Translations under genes and position numbers: made by a program | In this document: positions 33,850 to 44,560 of the stretch, piece by piece | Numbering within the stretch: position 1 is the stretch's first letter | How the letters are laid out: each line of letters starts with the position of its first letter | The notes under the pieces: generated by a model | The model's input: only the letters and a program-made list of their open reading frames with translations | The model's database searches: none | What the model was told of the DNA's origin: nothing | DNA from: Mallotus nudiflorus | Lineage: Eukaryota > Streptophyta > Magnoliopsida > Malpighiales > Euphorbiaceae | NCBI GenBank assembly: GCA_947683625.1 | Contig: CANTUR010000278.1 | Span: forward strand, 186,001-250,000 | Reading direction: 5' to 3' | Length of the DNA: 64,000 nt

Positions 33850-34185
33850 GAGCCTAGAACAACACCAACACAAAATCAGATGAATAAATAAATGCTCATT
33901 TTTATCAATTTCCCTCATGCCTATAAGCATTTCAACCAAAACCACACCAAAGCCGTGCACATCACTCTTCACATTCAAATTTCCTAATCAATTACTAGTG
34001 GGTATATCCATGAAATTTAAGGTAATAACTTTAAAGAAAAATAATGATACAACCATGAAAATAGTGCAAGAAATTACCTGTAAAAATGTACCTAGGAGCA
34101 ACATAACCTTTGGTGCCCATTATATGCTCTTCTACTTCATTATCAAGTGTGCTTCTCTTGGTCAAGTCAAAGTTAGATATCCTTG
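33850..34185 (-). pseudogene. Captured receptor-like cytoplasmic kinase exons, activation loop and subdomain IX
   Basis: Two exon-like blocks. 34185-34078 reads ISNFDLTK then HIMGTKGYVAPRYIFT, which is the DFG and APE region; DFG is changed to NFD and APE to APR, so it could not be active. An intact GT donor follows at 34077. The next block (about 33990-33850) reads NVKSDVHGFGVVLVEML and GMREIDKN, matching kinase subdomain IX of RLCK-VII/PBL-like proteins. The piece between has no coding similarity and is the intron. Confidence 0.75.
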
Positions 34186-34749
34186 TTGTATTATACTAAA
34201 TGTTGGATTTGGAGAGGAGAAAAAGAACAAAAAACAAAGTAGCTTTAACATATAAACAATAAATTCAGACATTAAAATAAAATAAAAAATTTCTCTCTTT
34301 TTCTTCAATATAAAGCTCTCCTCTCCAACCCTCTTTTACACTTCTCACTTGCACACACTCTATACATTATTTTTTTAAGACACTTGAACACCACTCATTA
34401 GCTACATATACAGACAATAAAAAATACCCTTACATTCTTATAGTTACATCAAAATTTTAGGAGTTTCTACAATATCAGGATATCTCATACATAAACAAAC
34501 ATGAACATGGAGATTCCAGAATTCTTAGGCAATAACAGAAGTGTCATCACACCAACACTAAAGAGAAAATAGGTTGATTCATAAAAAAAAATTAATTTCT
34601 TAACATTACATGCTTTTATTATAAAGGGTGAGCCTTAGTGCAATAATAAGATTGTTTCTTTATAATTAAAAATTCATGGTTACAAGTTATGTACTTAGCC
34701 TTTATGCAGAAAACATCATGCAAATGTGAACTAGGATGCAACATTTTAC

Positions 34750-34915
34750 CTCAAGTAATATCTTTAAAGACTTGAAATCTCTATAAATTATAGAATTCTC
34801 CAGAGCATGCAAATAAGACAGACCTTGAGCCATTCCTATCAAAAGCTTAACCCTTTTTTTCCATGGTAACATATGCTTTCTGTTTGTGATATGTACTAGG
34901 TCAATCATGTATGAC
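34750..34915 (-). pseudogene. Captured receptor-like cytoplasmic kinase exon, catalytic loop
   Basis: It encodes LPWKKRVKLLIGMAQGLSYL, then HALENSIIYRDFKSLKILLE: helix E and the catalytic loop, where the usual RDFKxSNILL reads RDFKSLKILL (Asn lost). A GT donor follows at 34749. It belongs to the same kinase as 33850-34185, upstream in sense. Upstream of about 34915 the kinase reading ends abruptly at another AT-rich insertion or breakpoint. Confidence 0.75.
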
Positions 34916-36100
34916 CATGTTTTGACTTTATCATTTTATTTAATAAAGAGGCATTTTTCATTATCATTTTATGTTATGATAATTACTTGAATAGTCAATT
35001 CTTACTAAGGTCATCAAGTATGTGACTTGATAGTACAACCCTTAGATTAAATATGAGTTATATTCAAATTATCCCAAGTCATAACAATATGTTATGGCTA
35101 ATATGATGTTGATTAATGATTATATTTTACTAATCATAAATATGAGACATTAAGTCAACTCATAGGTACTTATTTAAGAAATAATGTACTGGATTGACCT
35201 CTTATGAGAATACTGCATAGATAATTGTCATAAATAATTCTCATCATAATAATATTGATTTATTCCTTTGACCTTAAAATCATCATGAATTTCTATATAA
35301 CTATTATATATTTTGACACAATCTAAAATTGTCTTTAACATGATGATTAAATAGATTGTTGTTGGATATGAAATGAGTTATGTGAGGAATGTGAGTGATT
35401 AAGAAGGAATTTGTCCCTCATTTAATCTGAGTAAGATATCTATGGGCCCCTTGATAAGATAAACTAAGGAAAATGCATGGTCATGCTAAACTGAATTGAT
35501 AAAGAGTTATCATTCTCAGTCTACTTAGAGTCAATAAATAATATGATTGAATTATATAAGGATGACAGAAACTATGCCTTATATTCAATCAAGATATCAT
35601 GTGACAAAGGGATTACAATATTTATTATAAATTAGGTTATGTCAGATTATTGACTTCACATGACTTAGGTAGTCCTAATGTCTTGTTAGAGGCCACTTAT
35701 GACTTTTAGGCCTAAATAGAGAATTAAGGTCCACTGTCAATATCATGTGAACCTATAGGGTCACACACTTAAAATAAGCCCAAAAATGGATATGGGTTTG
35801 AGAAGCCCAAATATGCTCTGTGGAAATAAATAAATAGTTTATTTATTTAAGGTAAAGGTTGTCTTAAATAAATGGGATATTATATCTGATTTAATTTTAA
35901 ATAAAATCAGAATAATAATAATTGAGAAATTACCAAAAGTTGTTTTGGTAAGTGAAACCATAATTAAAGGTCTATAAATATATTATATTCTCTAGGGTTT
36001 CACTAAATTAATTAAACGAATTACTTGGATCTAGGTTAGGGTTTATGGTTAAAATTTTTAATTTTCACTGCGTTTTTAAATCACAAAACCCCAACACTTT
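34909..36100. repeat. Possible solo LTR or other insertion inside the kinase fragment
   Basis: About 1.2 kb of non-coding DNA begins TGTATGACCATG and ends AAAACCCCAACA (TG..CA) in the middle of the kinase gene. Its texture resembles plant copia LTRs. No target duplication was found (ATC-side and CTTTC differ), so this remains a possibility only. Confidence 0.25.
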
Positions 36101-36376
36101 CTTCCCTCTGCAAAATAAGAATAAAAATCCAAAAACATGGGGTTGTTTAATCAGTAGCAATGGTAGGATTGTAGGCCAACATTAATGTTCTTACAGTTAA
36201 ACTAATTAAAATAAAGATTAAATTGAAAATGGATTAATTAAACACAAAATTATATGAAATTAGGGTATGCTACGATAGGTAGTTTTTTACATGTTTTACT
36301 TTTTTCTCCTTCTTTACTACAAGACTTAAAAGAAAAGAAAGCTAAGAATTTTTGGGCTTTTTAAAACAATCTCTAG

Positions 36377-36379
<3 letters not shown>

Positions 36380-36418
<39 letters not shown>
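36380..36418. repeat. (TA)n microsatellite
   Basis: About 19 TA units directly next to the end of the FKBP fragment. Confidence 0.95.
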
Positions 36419-36420
<2 letters not shown>

Positions 36421-36421
<1 letters not shown>

Positions 36422-36554
36422 CCATTGGTGATAAAAAAGAAATACCATCAACAACAGGAAGATCCTCCAAAGGACTAATTTCACCAGCTTTTACTTGCTT
36501 TCAGATTGTCTTAATGACACCTCCATCCCTATATAAATCAATTGCATCACCCAT
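36421..36554 (-). pseudogene. Captured FKBP20-1-like immunophilin first exon
   Basis: From ATG (36554 on the minus strand) the frame reads MGDAIDLYRDGGVIKTI, a TGA stop, then KQVKAGEISPLEDLPVVD. This is the N-terminus of plant FKBP20-1-type peptidyl-prolyl isomerases as I recall it (MGDxIDLxxDGGVxKxI...AISPxxDLPVVDVHYEG). The FKBP catalytic domain that should follow is absent; similarity ends at about 36430, near a TA microsatellite. One stop codon is in frame. Same orientation as the other captured pieces. Confidence 0.6.
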
Positions 36555-37315
36555 GGTTAATGAACTCTTAAAAGCCTAATAAGTGAAAAACAACATCAAA
36601 TCATTCAAAACCTATACCAAAATAAGAGTTAAGAGAACAAATATGCATTGTGATACTCACTTCTGCTTCCAACAAAAATAACAACATTCATTATCAAGTT
36701 ATCTGCAATAACAACATTACAATATACAACACAAACTTCACCATGGAAAATCTTTCAGGAAATTCACATCTGAATGTTGATTTTTTTTCTTTATGTCACT
36801 TTAATTTCTTAAAACAAAGTTAAATTAAGCCCTTTTAACCATTCAAAAACTACCATAAACATCATAAGTTTTTTTTTTTAAAATCCTTTTCAACTTAAAA
36901 TAGTTCAATCTTTATATTACTCTAAAACCCATTACTACTTTTAAAAAAAATTCAAATTAAATATAAAATATTCCATATTTCATCAAAACTTAAACCAAAG
37001 AGAAAATTAAATTAATAAAGAGTAACGAACAAACTTTTCAACTAAAAACAAACTTAAATAATGAAAATCAAGCTTATACAATGGACTATATAGAGAGAAT
37101 AAAAAAAACATAAAAAAGAAATCCATAAAGCTAATAAAAAAAGGATAGGGTGCAAAAATTAGGAAGCACAAATTCATGCTAAAATATAAAATGAGAAAAG
37201 AAAAGACTTATAGCCTACCCAATTTTTGACATCAAAATGGTAGAAAAGCTTTAAAATTTTCACCCAATCTTTTTATAACAATAGTGCCAAAATAAAAAAA
37301 AAGCTACACATTAAC

Positions 37316-37480
37316 TTCTTTTTGAATAGGAGTTCTTGGTCCATAGTTGCTTAGAGGATTCTGATAAGCAGCCTGTACACCAGTGCTTGAAGTTAAATTT
37401 TTCTCTGAAGACACTGAGATCACAATAGGATTGCCATTAGCTTGCTTATTGCACAATTCTAAATTTAAACATTGCAAAGA
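37316..37480 (-). pseudogene. Unrecognised exon-like fragment in the Helitron
   Basis: After an AG acceptor-like site a clean 50-codon frame reads LCNKQANGNPIVISVSSE, NLTSSTGVQAAYQNPLSNYG and PRTPIQKEVNV before a TAG. The composition (Ser/Thr/Asn/Pro-rich, no A/T-run bias) is unlike the surroundings and looks like real coding sequence, so I list it as a likely fourth captured fragment. I do not recognise the protein. Confidence 0.4.
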
Positions 37481-39641
37481 TTATGTTAAAAAAGCTAGGA
37501 ATTCTATAGAATAGAAAATGCATGAGTATCAATCATGCATATAAATGGACAACAAAAGGCTTAATTTTAAATGGTATTCCTCTAACAAGTTTAAATGGTC
37601 TAGCAACATCAATGTAAAAAGACTGGCAATGAACCTTGAAATAGTTGCAACTACTTTTTAGGTGGAAGCAAACTAGCAAGTAAAAGGGTCCTATCCCATG
37701 CCCATATGAGAATTGCCATCCCTAGTACCACAATAAAAAGAAACGAAATTCATTTCCCCTGAACCTTGAAAAGCCTCCTCCTCATTCTAATTCTACCACC
37801 TATAAAAATTACACCATACTGAACTTGTCAAAAATTATACACATACATACTACCAAATCAATTGGGTTTCTTTAGTCTGTCAAACAATAATCAAATTGTA
37901 TAATCTCATGCAATTATTTTACTTCATTTAAAATTGAAAATTCAAAACAAAACTATTTTCAGTAAAAAAAAATGTATTTTAAACTTTCAAAATTCCCAAA
38001 AAAAATATATTAATAAGTCTAACATCATGAAAACACTAATTCATCCTTTATGAGAATCAGGCACTACCAAAAACCCACTCGATGAATGGAAAATATACAT
38101 AGCACAAAAATACATATAGTATATTAGTATATATACCGTTGTCTAGTAGTGATGATTCCGGGCTCTGCCAATAGTATTTTGAACCCTGCGGATGTCGATG
38201 ATGGACTCCAATAGCTAGTAATGCCAACAGAGACAGTTAGCTCTTTCTTATACCTTTGTTTCTTTGCTCTTTTGTTCTTTTGGGTAATTTTCTATTTAAT
38301 ATGGCCAATAAGTCCTTAAATAAGCAAATCACATGAAATAAATATAATCAAATACAAAGAACATATGCCAAACTACCTAATCGCAGTGGACTTTCATTAC
38401 TGTAAAAGATTGATGCTCATCTTCTGCTTCAACTCCTCCACTGTCATCTTCTACTGCTTCAACCTTTTGAGGAATAAAAAGAGAAAGGAAACTGAAGGGA
38501 AGGGAACAAAAGAAACTAAATTAAATTTTGAGAATAAGAAAAGATAAGAAACTGAAGAGAAGAGAAAACGAAAATAAAAAAATAAAAAAGAAAGAGAGTC
38601 ACAAGCTGGACTAGAAGCACGAAAATGAAAAGACAAAGTAGTGTGAAAAGTTCAAAGAAAGAGCCACGAAAATGTTAAAGCTGAACTGTCATGTGTCACT
38701 CTGTTGATTCAAGTTCTCCTAAGTGGCAAAATTCATGTACTTGGTTATTAGATATTTTATATAGATAGTCTCACTATGCACCCAAAATAGTTAATTTTCT
38801 TGTGTAATATTATTAGTCTTCAATTGTATCCAAAACAAGTCATTTATTTAAGGAAAATGTTGCATGTTGCAACAAGAAAATCATGGGGTCATTTTGGTAA
38901 AATGACTCCAACACGAACAGGGGGCAAAAGTACAAATGAAATTTTTTTATAGAAACTTAGCCGATAATTTTATAGGAACTTAGGTGATAATTTATCGTCA
39001 TCACCCTTTATTTAATTATAATTGCCTATTTAATTATAATAGCCTATTCGTTGCCTTTTAACGGCTTTGGATTTTATAATTGAAAATTTGTTCGTTTCCT
39101 TTTTGTGCCTCTGTTATAATATTATGCTTCAATTGAATACATTTCTAGTAGCTTTTTGTCAATTATATTTTTTTTCTTTTTGTGTTAAATTGCAAAAGTA
39201 TGCATGCTATTAACTTTTTGTCCCTATTATCTATCACCACATGCAACTTTTGGATAAGCTGGCAGGATATATTTTTGGTTTTACATATACAAATCAATGA
39301 GAATTTGTGGAATTTTTGTGTTGTTATTTGTATCAATACAATTCAGATATATTTTGTCGTCATTTGGTTATTGTAGTACATTCTATCATCTAAATTGTAT
39401 CATAGAATGCTGATAGTAAGTTCAATTTCTATGCTACTTCGAATGTGTGGTCCCCTCCTCATTACCTATAAATTCTTAAATATTAGCATCGTGCTTTATC
39501 TTTTAACTACTTGTGTTGTATCGTCATGTCTTAAATTTGTTTCAAGTGGCTGTTTACTCATGTTGATGTTCTTAGCAATGTAAATTTCTATGAATAGATT
39601 GTATGTTTTTCTGCTCTGAGTCTTTACTATGCATACAGCAG

Positions 39642-39949
39642 GGAATTTAAAAGCTTCTTACAGTGACATAACTCCGCGGCAAGCCAATAATCACCAATGG
39701 ACTACGAAGAACAGTAGTGTGAACCAGCAGACTGGATCTTATGTTCATAAAACAGTGAAGGAAAGCAGTTCTACTGGTCATTTATTGAAGGAGAGATCCA
39801 CTGGAAGGATTGGTTACAAGGATGAGTTCAAGACTACCTCAACTTTTAAGGTTGGTGACAAAAGAGGGGTTTCGCAGGGTTGATTATGGCAAAAGCGGTA
39901 GCGGTAGCAGCAGGAGAAAAAAGTAGCTACTGCAGCAACAAGTACTTGA
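39642..39949 (+). pseudogene. Copy A second coding exon, frameshifted
   Basis: It begins after the acceptor CAG at 39639-39641. It encodes ITPRQANNHQWTTKN, QQTGSYVHKTVKESSS, ERSTGRIGYKDEFKTTSTFK and GDKRG, then stops at 39881-39883. Relative to copy B, 26 bases are missing between 39864 and 39865, where the short word 'aag' occurs at both edges of the lost piece. The old C-terminus (Gly/Ser-rich) is still visible out of frame up to 39949. Confidence 0.85.
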
Positions 39950-40307
39950 ATGAAGTAATTTATGGGTATTATGTTCTAAACACTTACTGAATTTAGGACC
40001 ATGTGTTTAGGTGAATGTGTTATCTAATTTGAATGGTTTTGCAATAGTCTTTTGTTAAGTAGCTGATGTCTTTCGGCGGATATGTTATTTAAGTTGGTAG
40101 TTTGGCATATACCCCATGGTTAAGTAGCAATCTTTGAAAAACAGATAATTTGCTGGTATGACTACCAGTTTAGAACAGTGTTTACACAAATTAGCTTTCT
40201 ACCAAGTGGCTTGATTCTAATTTGTACTATTTAATAAAGCTGAACACAAATCTTATTGTTTATGAACAGTAACTTCTATAATCCAAATTAATTACACTTT
40301 TGCCAAT

Positions 40308-42045
40308 CCTGCTGGGCTTTTTACTATTTTAGGGTTAAAAAAAATTATTCCAACTCTAGGTGGTTTTCAAAAAATTTCCGAATTTAAGGTAAGAAAATAA
40401 TTTAAAAATAAAAAAAAAGGGAAATCATTTCCACCATATGAAATAGTGAAAATGCTAAATGACAAAATATTTCTACCGATTAAAATGGCTGAACTATTTT
40501 TTATTTTTAAATAAACCGAAGTTAACTCCGCCTACAAAAATAGTGGAGTTCTGGGATGGCTGACATACTTACAGATACTTTTTTTTTTTTTTTTTCAATT
40601 TTGGGCATTTCCGCCACTTCCCAAATAAATATATTTTATTTATTTATTTATTTGTAACTTCAAAAGGGCCAGGACCAAGTTTTTTTTTCATTTTTTTAAC
40701 AAAATTTTTTTCACTTTAATATTATGATAATTATGATTGTTTTAATTATAACATTATCAAAAATAATAATATAATTACGATGATATTATATTTTTTAATT
40801 TGATGCTAATATGATTATTTTAATTTGATTATAATAATATTTAAAATAATAATATTATTTTATTATTAATGTATTATGAGTAATAATATATGAATAATAT
40901 TATTTATTACATTCATCATTTTTTTTATTTTAATATTATAATGATTCTAATCAATTAATTAAAATAGTATTAAAAATAATATCATAATTATAATAATATT
41001 ATGATTTTTCTTGTTTTTTAATTTTAACATTAATATTATTATTGTTATTGTTTAGACATTATGAAATGGGTTTGATTGTCCATTTTTTTAATATAATATA
41101 AATATATATATATATATTTTTTTTTATTTTTTAATATAAATAATAAATATAATAAAATTGAGAAAATTCTGTCCCTATTGTTACAAACATACAATTCACG
41201 GAGAGATCAAGAAATAGATGGAGCCGATCGCCTACATGTTACCTTTACAAGTACATGTTGTTTGATACATGAGTGTTGTTGTTGTTATTGTTGTTTGATA
41301 CATGAGTTGTTGTTGTTGTTGTTTGATACATGAGTGTTGTTGTTGTTGTTGATGTTGTTGTTTGATACATGAGTGTTGTTATTGTTGTTGTTGTTTGATA
41401 CATGAGTGTTGTTGTTGTTGTTGTTTGAAACATGAGTGTTGTTGTTGTTGTTTGATACATGAGTGGTGTTGTTGTTGTTTGATACATGAGTGTTGTTGGT
41501 GTTTGGCTTACTTTTTTTTTTTTATAAATTATTAGCATGATCACTTAATTATTAACTAACTTATCATACTCTAGAAAAAAAAAACTAACTTATTAACTAA
41601 TAATTGAAATGAATGAGTTGGATGGCAACCATAATTTTTGCATGGTATTGTTTTTTGTGCAAAATTATTGGCTGGAAGGAATAAGTGCATGGCATGGTAT
41701 TTTGTGGAAAATACTTGGCTTGAAGGACATTAAAAGATTCTTGCATTAACTTGGGCCAACATAAATTTTAAAAAAAAATTCATATCAACTCGGCCATCTC
41801 ATATGGCGGAGTTGATTATAATTAAAAAAAATATCAGTCATATCTCCATAAGTGTGGATGGTGAAAATAGGCTCTTCGCTATTCAAACTGGCAGAATCTC
41901 TCCAATCAGGCCACCTAAGCAAAATTCACCCCAAATTCATAATAAATTTCTAAACTACCCTAAATTTGGAATTAGTTTGAAAACCACCCTAAAGTAGGGA
42001 AAAAAAATTTTGTTTTTACCCTAAATTGGTAAAAAGCCCAATATT
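40308..42045. mobile_element. Inverted-repeat (foldback/MULE-like) element
   Basis: 40308-40395 is matched in reverse orientation by about 42045-41950. Both arms read 'tgggctttttac..ttttagggt', then 'ggtggttttcaaa' and 'aatttagggta'. The arms are roughly 80-90 bp with several substitutions. Between them lie 1.5 kb of AT-rich DNA, a minisatellite and a 27-bp near-palindrome around 41788-41815 (aactcggccat...atggcggagtt). No transposase or target duplication was found. Confidence 0.5.
41241..41507. repeat. Compound minisatellite, TTTGATACATGAG plus (TTG)n
   Basis: The 13-mer TTTGATACATGAG occurs at 41261, 41294, 41322, 41361, 41394, 41424 (one change), 41451 and 41478. The copies are separated by variable runs of GTT triplets. 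Spacing varies between 27 and 39 bp because the triplet runs differ in length. The open minus-strand frame (Thr/Asn-rich) is a by-product. Confidence 0.95.
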
Positions 42046-44090
42046 ACTCCCATTTAAGGGAAAAAGTGTTGTCCACTGCCTATTACTTATAAAACAAAGT
42101 TCTTTACCATTGAAATTGGAATCCTACACAACCAGTATGCAAAATGACATTGTTTGTTATCATGTGTTGTAGATGGAAAAGAGTTGTGCCACATATTGGG
42201 CATGCTATACTAACTTAGACCAAATCACTTTCAATGGATGCATAATAAGTTGGATCATATAATTTCTAGCAAAATAGCCTGAAAATTCACCCAGTTCATC
42301 TTCGTATGTCAATTTCAGGCACCATAGTCATTTGGAGCTCATCTCTAAAAGATTTAGAAGTAATAGTTGCCTACATGCTTTGTCAATGTGAACAAGAGAC
42401 CATCTACAAGTTCCATATGATAATTGCACTACTTATACTCTTAAGTAGGGTTTTAAATAATGATGGAAGAGGAAGGGAAAAAGGAAGAGCTATTATCTTT
42501 TCCTTTTCTTTTTTATTTCGATGGGTGTTTGATTTTTGAAGCAAAAAATGAAGAAGATGGGAGGGAAGAAGAAGAGCCACTATTGTTTTTTTCATGGGCA
42601 ATTGACTTTTGAAGCAAAATAAAAAAATGAAATAGGAGAAGAAGAAGAGTCCTTGCATTTTATTTTGGTTCATGGGTAATTTAATTTTTTTGAACAAAGC
42701 TATTAGTTGATATTTAAAGCAAAAGAAGAAGAAGAAAAAAAAATGATGAAAGTGGAAAGTGGATGGCATAAGTTTTTAATCTCAAAGTGAAAGGTGGATG
42801 ATGATTAAAAAAAAAAAGGGATGACAAGTATAACTTAGGGCAAAGGTGCAATTTTGCTCTTAATGTTTATTTTAGGGCTCATATAAGCCCTTAATCTATT
42901 TTTTTTTTTAACAAAAAAATATAAATTTTTAGAAAACCAAGTATTTGAGCCCTCCTTCTAACAGAGATGTTAAACACCCCTTAGTAATGCTAACATGACA
43001 TGGCTAAAAGTGGCCCTACCACATAAATATAATGTTTATTTTATTTTTATTTAACCACAAGTCTGCTTTTATATCTCAAAGCTACCATTTCTTAAAAAAA
43101 AAAAAAAAACCTTCTTTTTCCTTGTATTTTATGTTTCCAAAATCCACTGATCTCCATTGTCCAAAAGAAATCCACCTATGATGGAGCCGCCAAGATTCCA
43201 TTAAAGCTGCTGCATCTCACCATGTGATTCTCCTCAAGCTCCTCATTGGCCTTTATGAGTCACTAGCTACTCATCAATGTGTAATTGTGCATTGCTTGCG
43301 TGTTACTGCTAATGAAGCTACTATCACAAGTAGCTCCTCCACTAGCAATGTCTCCATGCCACAATCTTTTATAATAACATCTTATCCATTTCAAATTCCA
43401 TGTTTGTTTTTCTTGCAAATCAACCCTTAACTCGAGGTCTACTCTTTGCATTGGCCTTCCTAGTGGCATACCATTATTTTCTTATCAAATTTCCTTGATT
43501 TCCTTTTTTCTCTATATTTTAGGACCTTTGCTTCCCTGTTTGTTTAAGAAATCTTAAGTGGCATCAACAATAAAGAAGTTTAAAGGAGGTTAATGGGCTC
43601 ATTCAAAAATCTTGGATATTAATTAGGAATATTGCTTGTTGTTAGTAAATAGTCAACATTCATGAAACATACCTGGTTTTGAAAGTGTAGTAGAAATAAT
43701 GTCAAAAACTAGTTTTGAAAGTATAGCAGAAGGAAGAGAAAATAGTGTTAATTTTGCATGCCACCTACTCATCATTTAATACTCAAGCATATTCACCTCC
43801 AATGGAAACATATTTCAGTTGACACTATCAACAAGGTTCATCCTTTAATTTCTATTTGTGTTAGAATGGTATTTACTGGTGATCGACTTTATGGACTTGA
43901 TGATGGTGTTCTTGATTCTATGTTTGATATTTTTAAACATCAATTTATTAGTTTGGGCTTTATTTTGGCTTATGTATTTTTATGATGATGATGTGTTATT
44001 TCTGAAATTCTATGGAATTGACTTTGATTGTGATATTGTTTTTATGTATTTTGTTCCAATATGATTTGTAATGGGTAACATTAATAAAAT
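42046..44090. other. Intergenic stretch with ~80-bp degenerate repeats
   Basis: 42470-42715 holds three degenerate ~80-bp units (purine-rich 'gaagaagaagag', then 'catgggcaatt', then 'ttttgaagcaaa'). The remainder contains short open frames at 43224-43430 and 43758-43985 that resemble nothing I know. A block at 42838-42900 resembles the outer ends of the Pack-MULE family found at 57202, but no partner is present. Confidence 0.4.
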
Positions 44091-44094
44091 TGAT

Positions 44095-44560
44095 AACTCA
44101 CTTGATACTTTAGAGGCTATACGACACATTTTAACATCCTATCTAATGTCTTATATGTTATGTGACACATTTTAACAATTTACTTGATGCTTGAAAAGTC
44201 TATATGGCATAATCTAATTGTCTTTTACTTAACTTCAAAAGTGGTTATAAGGCTTTTATTTTTTATGATGTTATTTTGACTTCCATTTTTCTATAATAAA
44301 AAATCTATTGATTTTAGATATTGAGGCTGATAGAAAATAAATCGAAATGCCCTCTCGGATAGCCGATTCTGAGGATGACAAACAAAATAGTCTCAAACCT
44401 CTTAATTTGTACATCAAGGTTGACGGCACGAAGTTAGTGACCTCTTGATTTTAGACATCAAGGTTGATGAAATTAGAATGTCATCTTGAATACCTAACCC
44501 AATGATGATAGACAAGAACTCTAACAGATAGTCTCCAACCTTTTGATTTGTACATCAAGG
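44095..44560. repeat. Two small degenerate tandem arrays
   Basis: 44095-44218 contains three ~41-bp units ending 'acacattttaac' or variants. 44341-44560 contains two ~140-bp units sharing 'ttgtacatcaaggttga' (about 44405 and 44546). Both are non-coding. Confidence 0.6.

Larger units (their letters stand above)
29883..38765 (-). mobile_element. Helitron-like element carrying fragments of several genes
   Basis: The left edge, read on the minus strand, is a Helitron-type 3' end: a GC-rich hairpin (ccgcgcatcgcataggcc), a short spacer and CTAG at 29883-29886, followed by T. A candidate 5' end TCTATATAAAATA starts at 38765 with an adjacent A on the minus strand (T at 38766), consistent with insertion between A and T without target duplication. 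The 3' end is convincing; the 5' end is a guess from one motif. No RepHel helicase was seen, so the element would be non-autonomous. Exon-like pieces of FKBP20-1, a receptor-like cytoplasmic kinase and a REF/SRPP protein all lie in the element's sense direction, as in gene-capturing Helitrons of maize. Copy B's intron lacks all of this. Confidence 0.6.
28870..40235 (+). pseudogene. Broken copy of the acidic two-exon gene (copy A), split by a 9-kb insertion
   Basis: 28870-29880 aligns with 49505-50278 and 39045-40235 aligns with 50336-51760, both collinear and in the same orientation. The left part holds the first coding exon (ATG 29250 to about 29640). The right part holds the second (39642 onward). 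About 9.1 kb of foreign DNA sits between them where copy B has only about 60 bp more intron. Copy A also lacks the promoter and first non-coding exon. A 26-bp deletion at 39864/39865 shifts the second exon out of frame. It is therefore a pseudogene by several independent lesions, although its first exon is open. Confidence 0.85.

Noticed and set aside
41241..41507. Regularly spaced repeat, CRISPR-like at first sight
   Set aside because: Spacers are GTT triplets rather than unique sequences, and the DNA is plant nuclear.
41245..41544. 99-codon Thr/Asn-rich minus-strand frame
   Set aside because: Direct product of the minisatellite; no promoter or homologue.
42404..42769. 121-codon Phe/Lys-rich minus-strand frame
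   Set aside because: Translation of purine-rich ~80-bp repeats, not protein-like.
42838..43060. Block resembling outer ends of Pack-MULE TIRs
   Set aside because: No inverted partner or 9-bp duplication found nearby.
43224..43985. Two short plus-strand frames (68 and 75 codons)
   Set aside because: No recognisable domain, no splice or promoter support, and length expected by chance.
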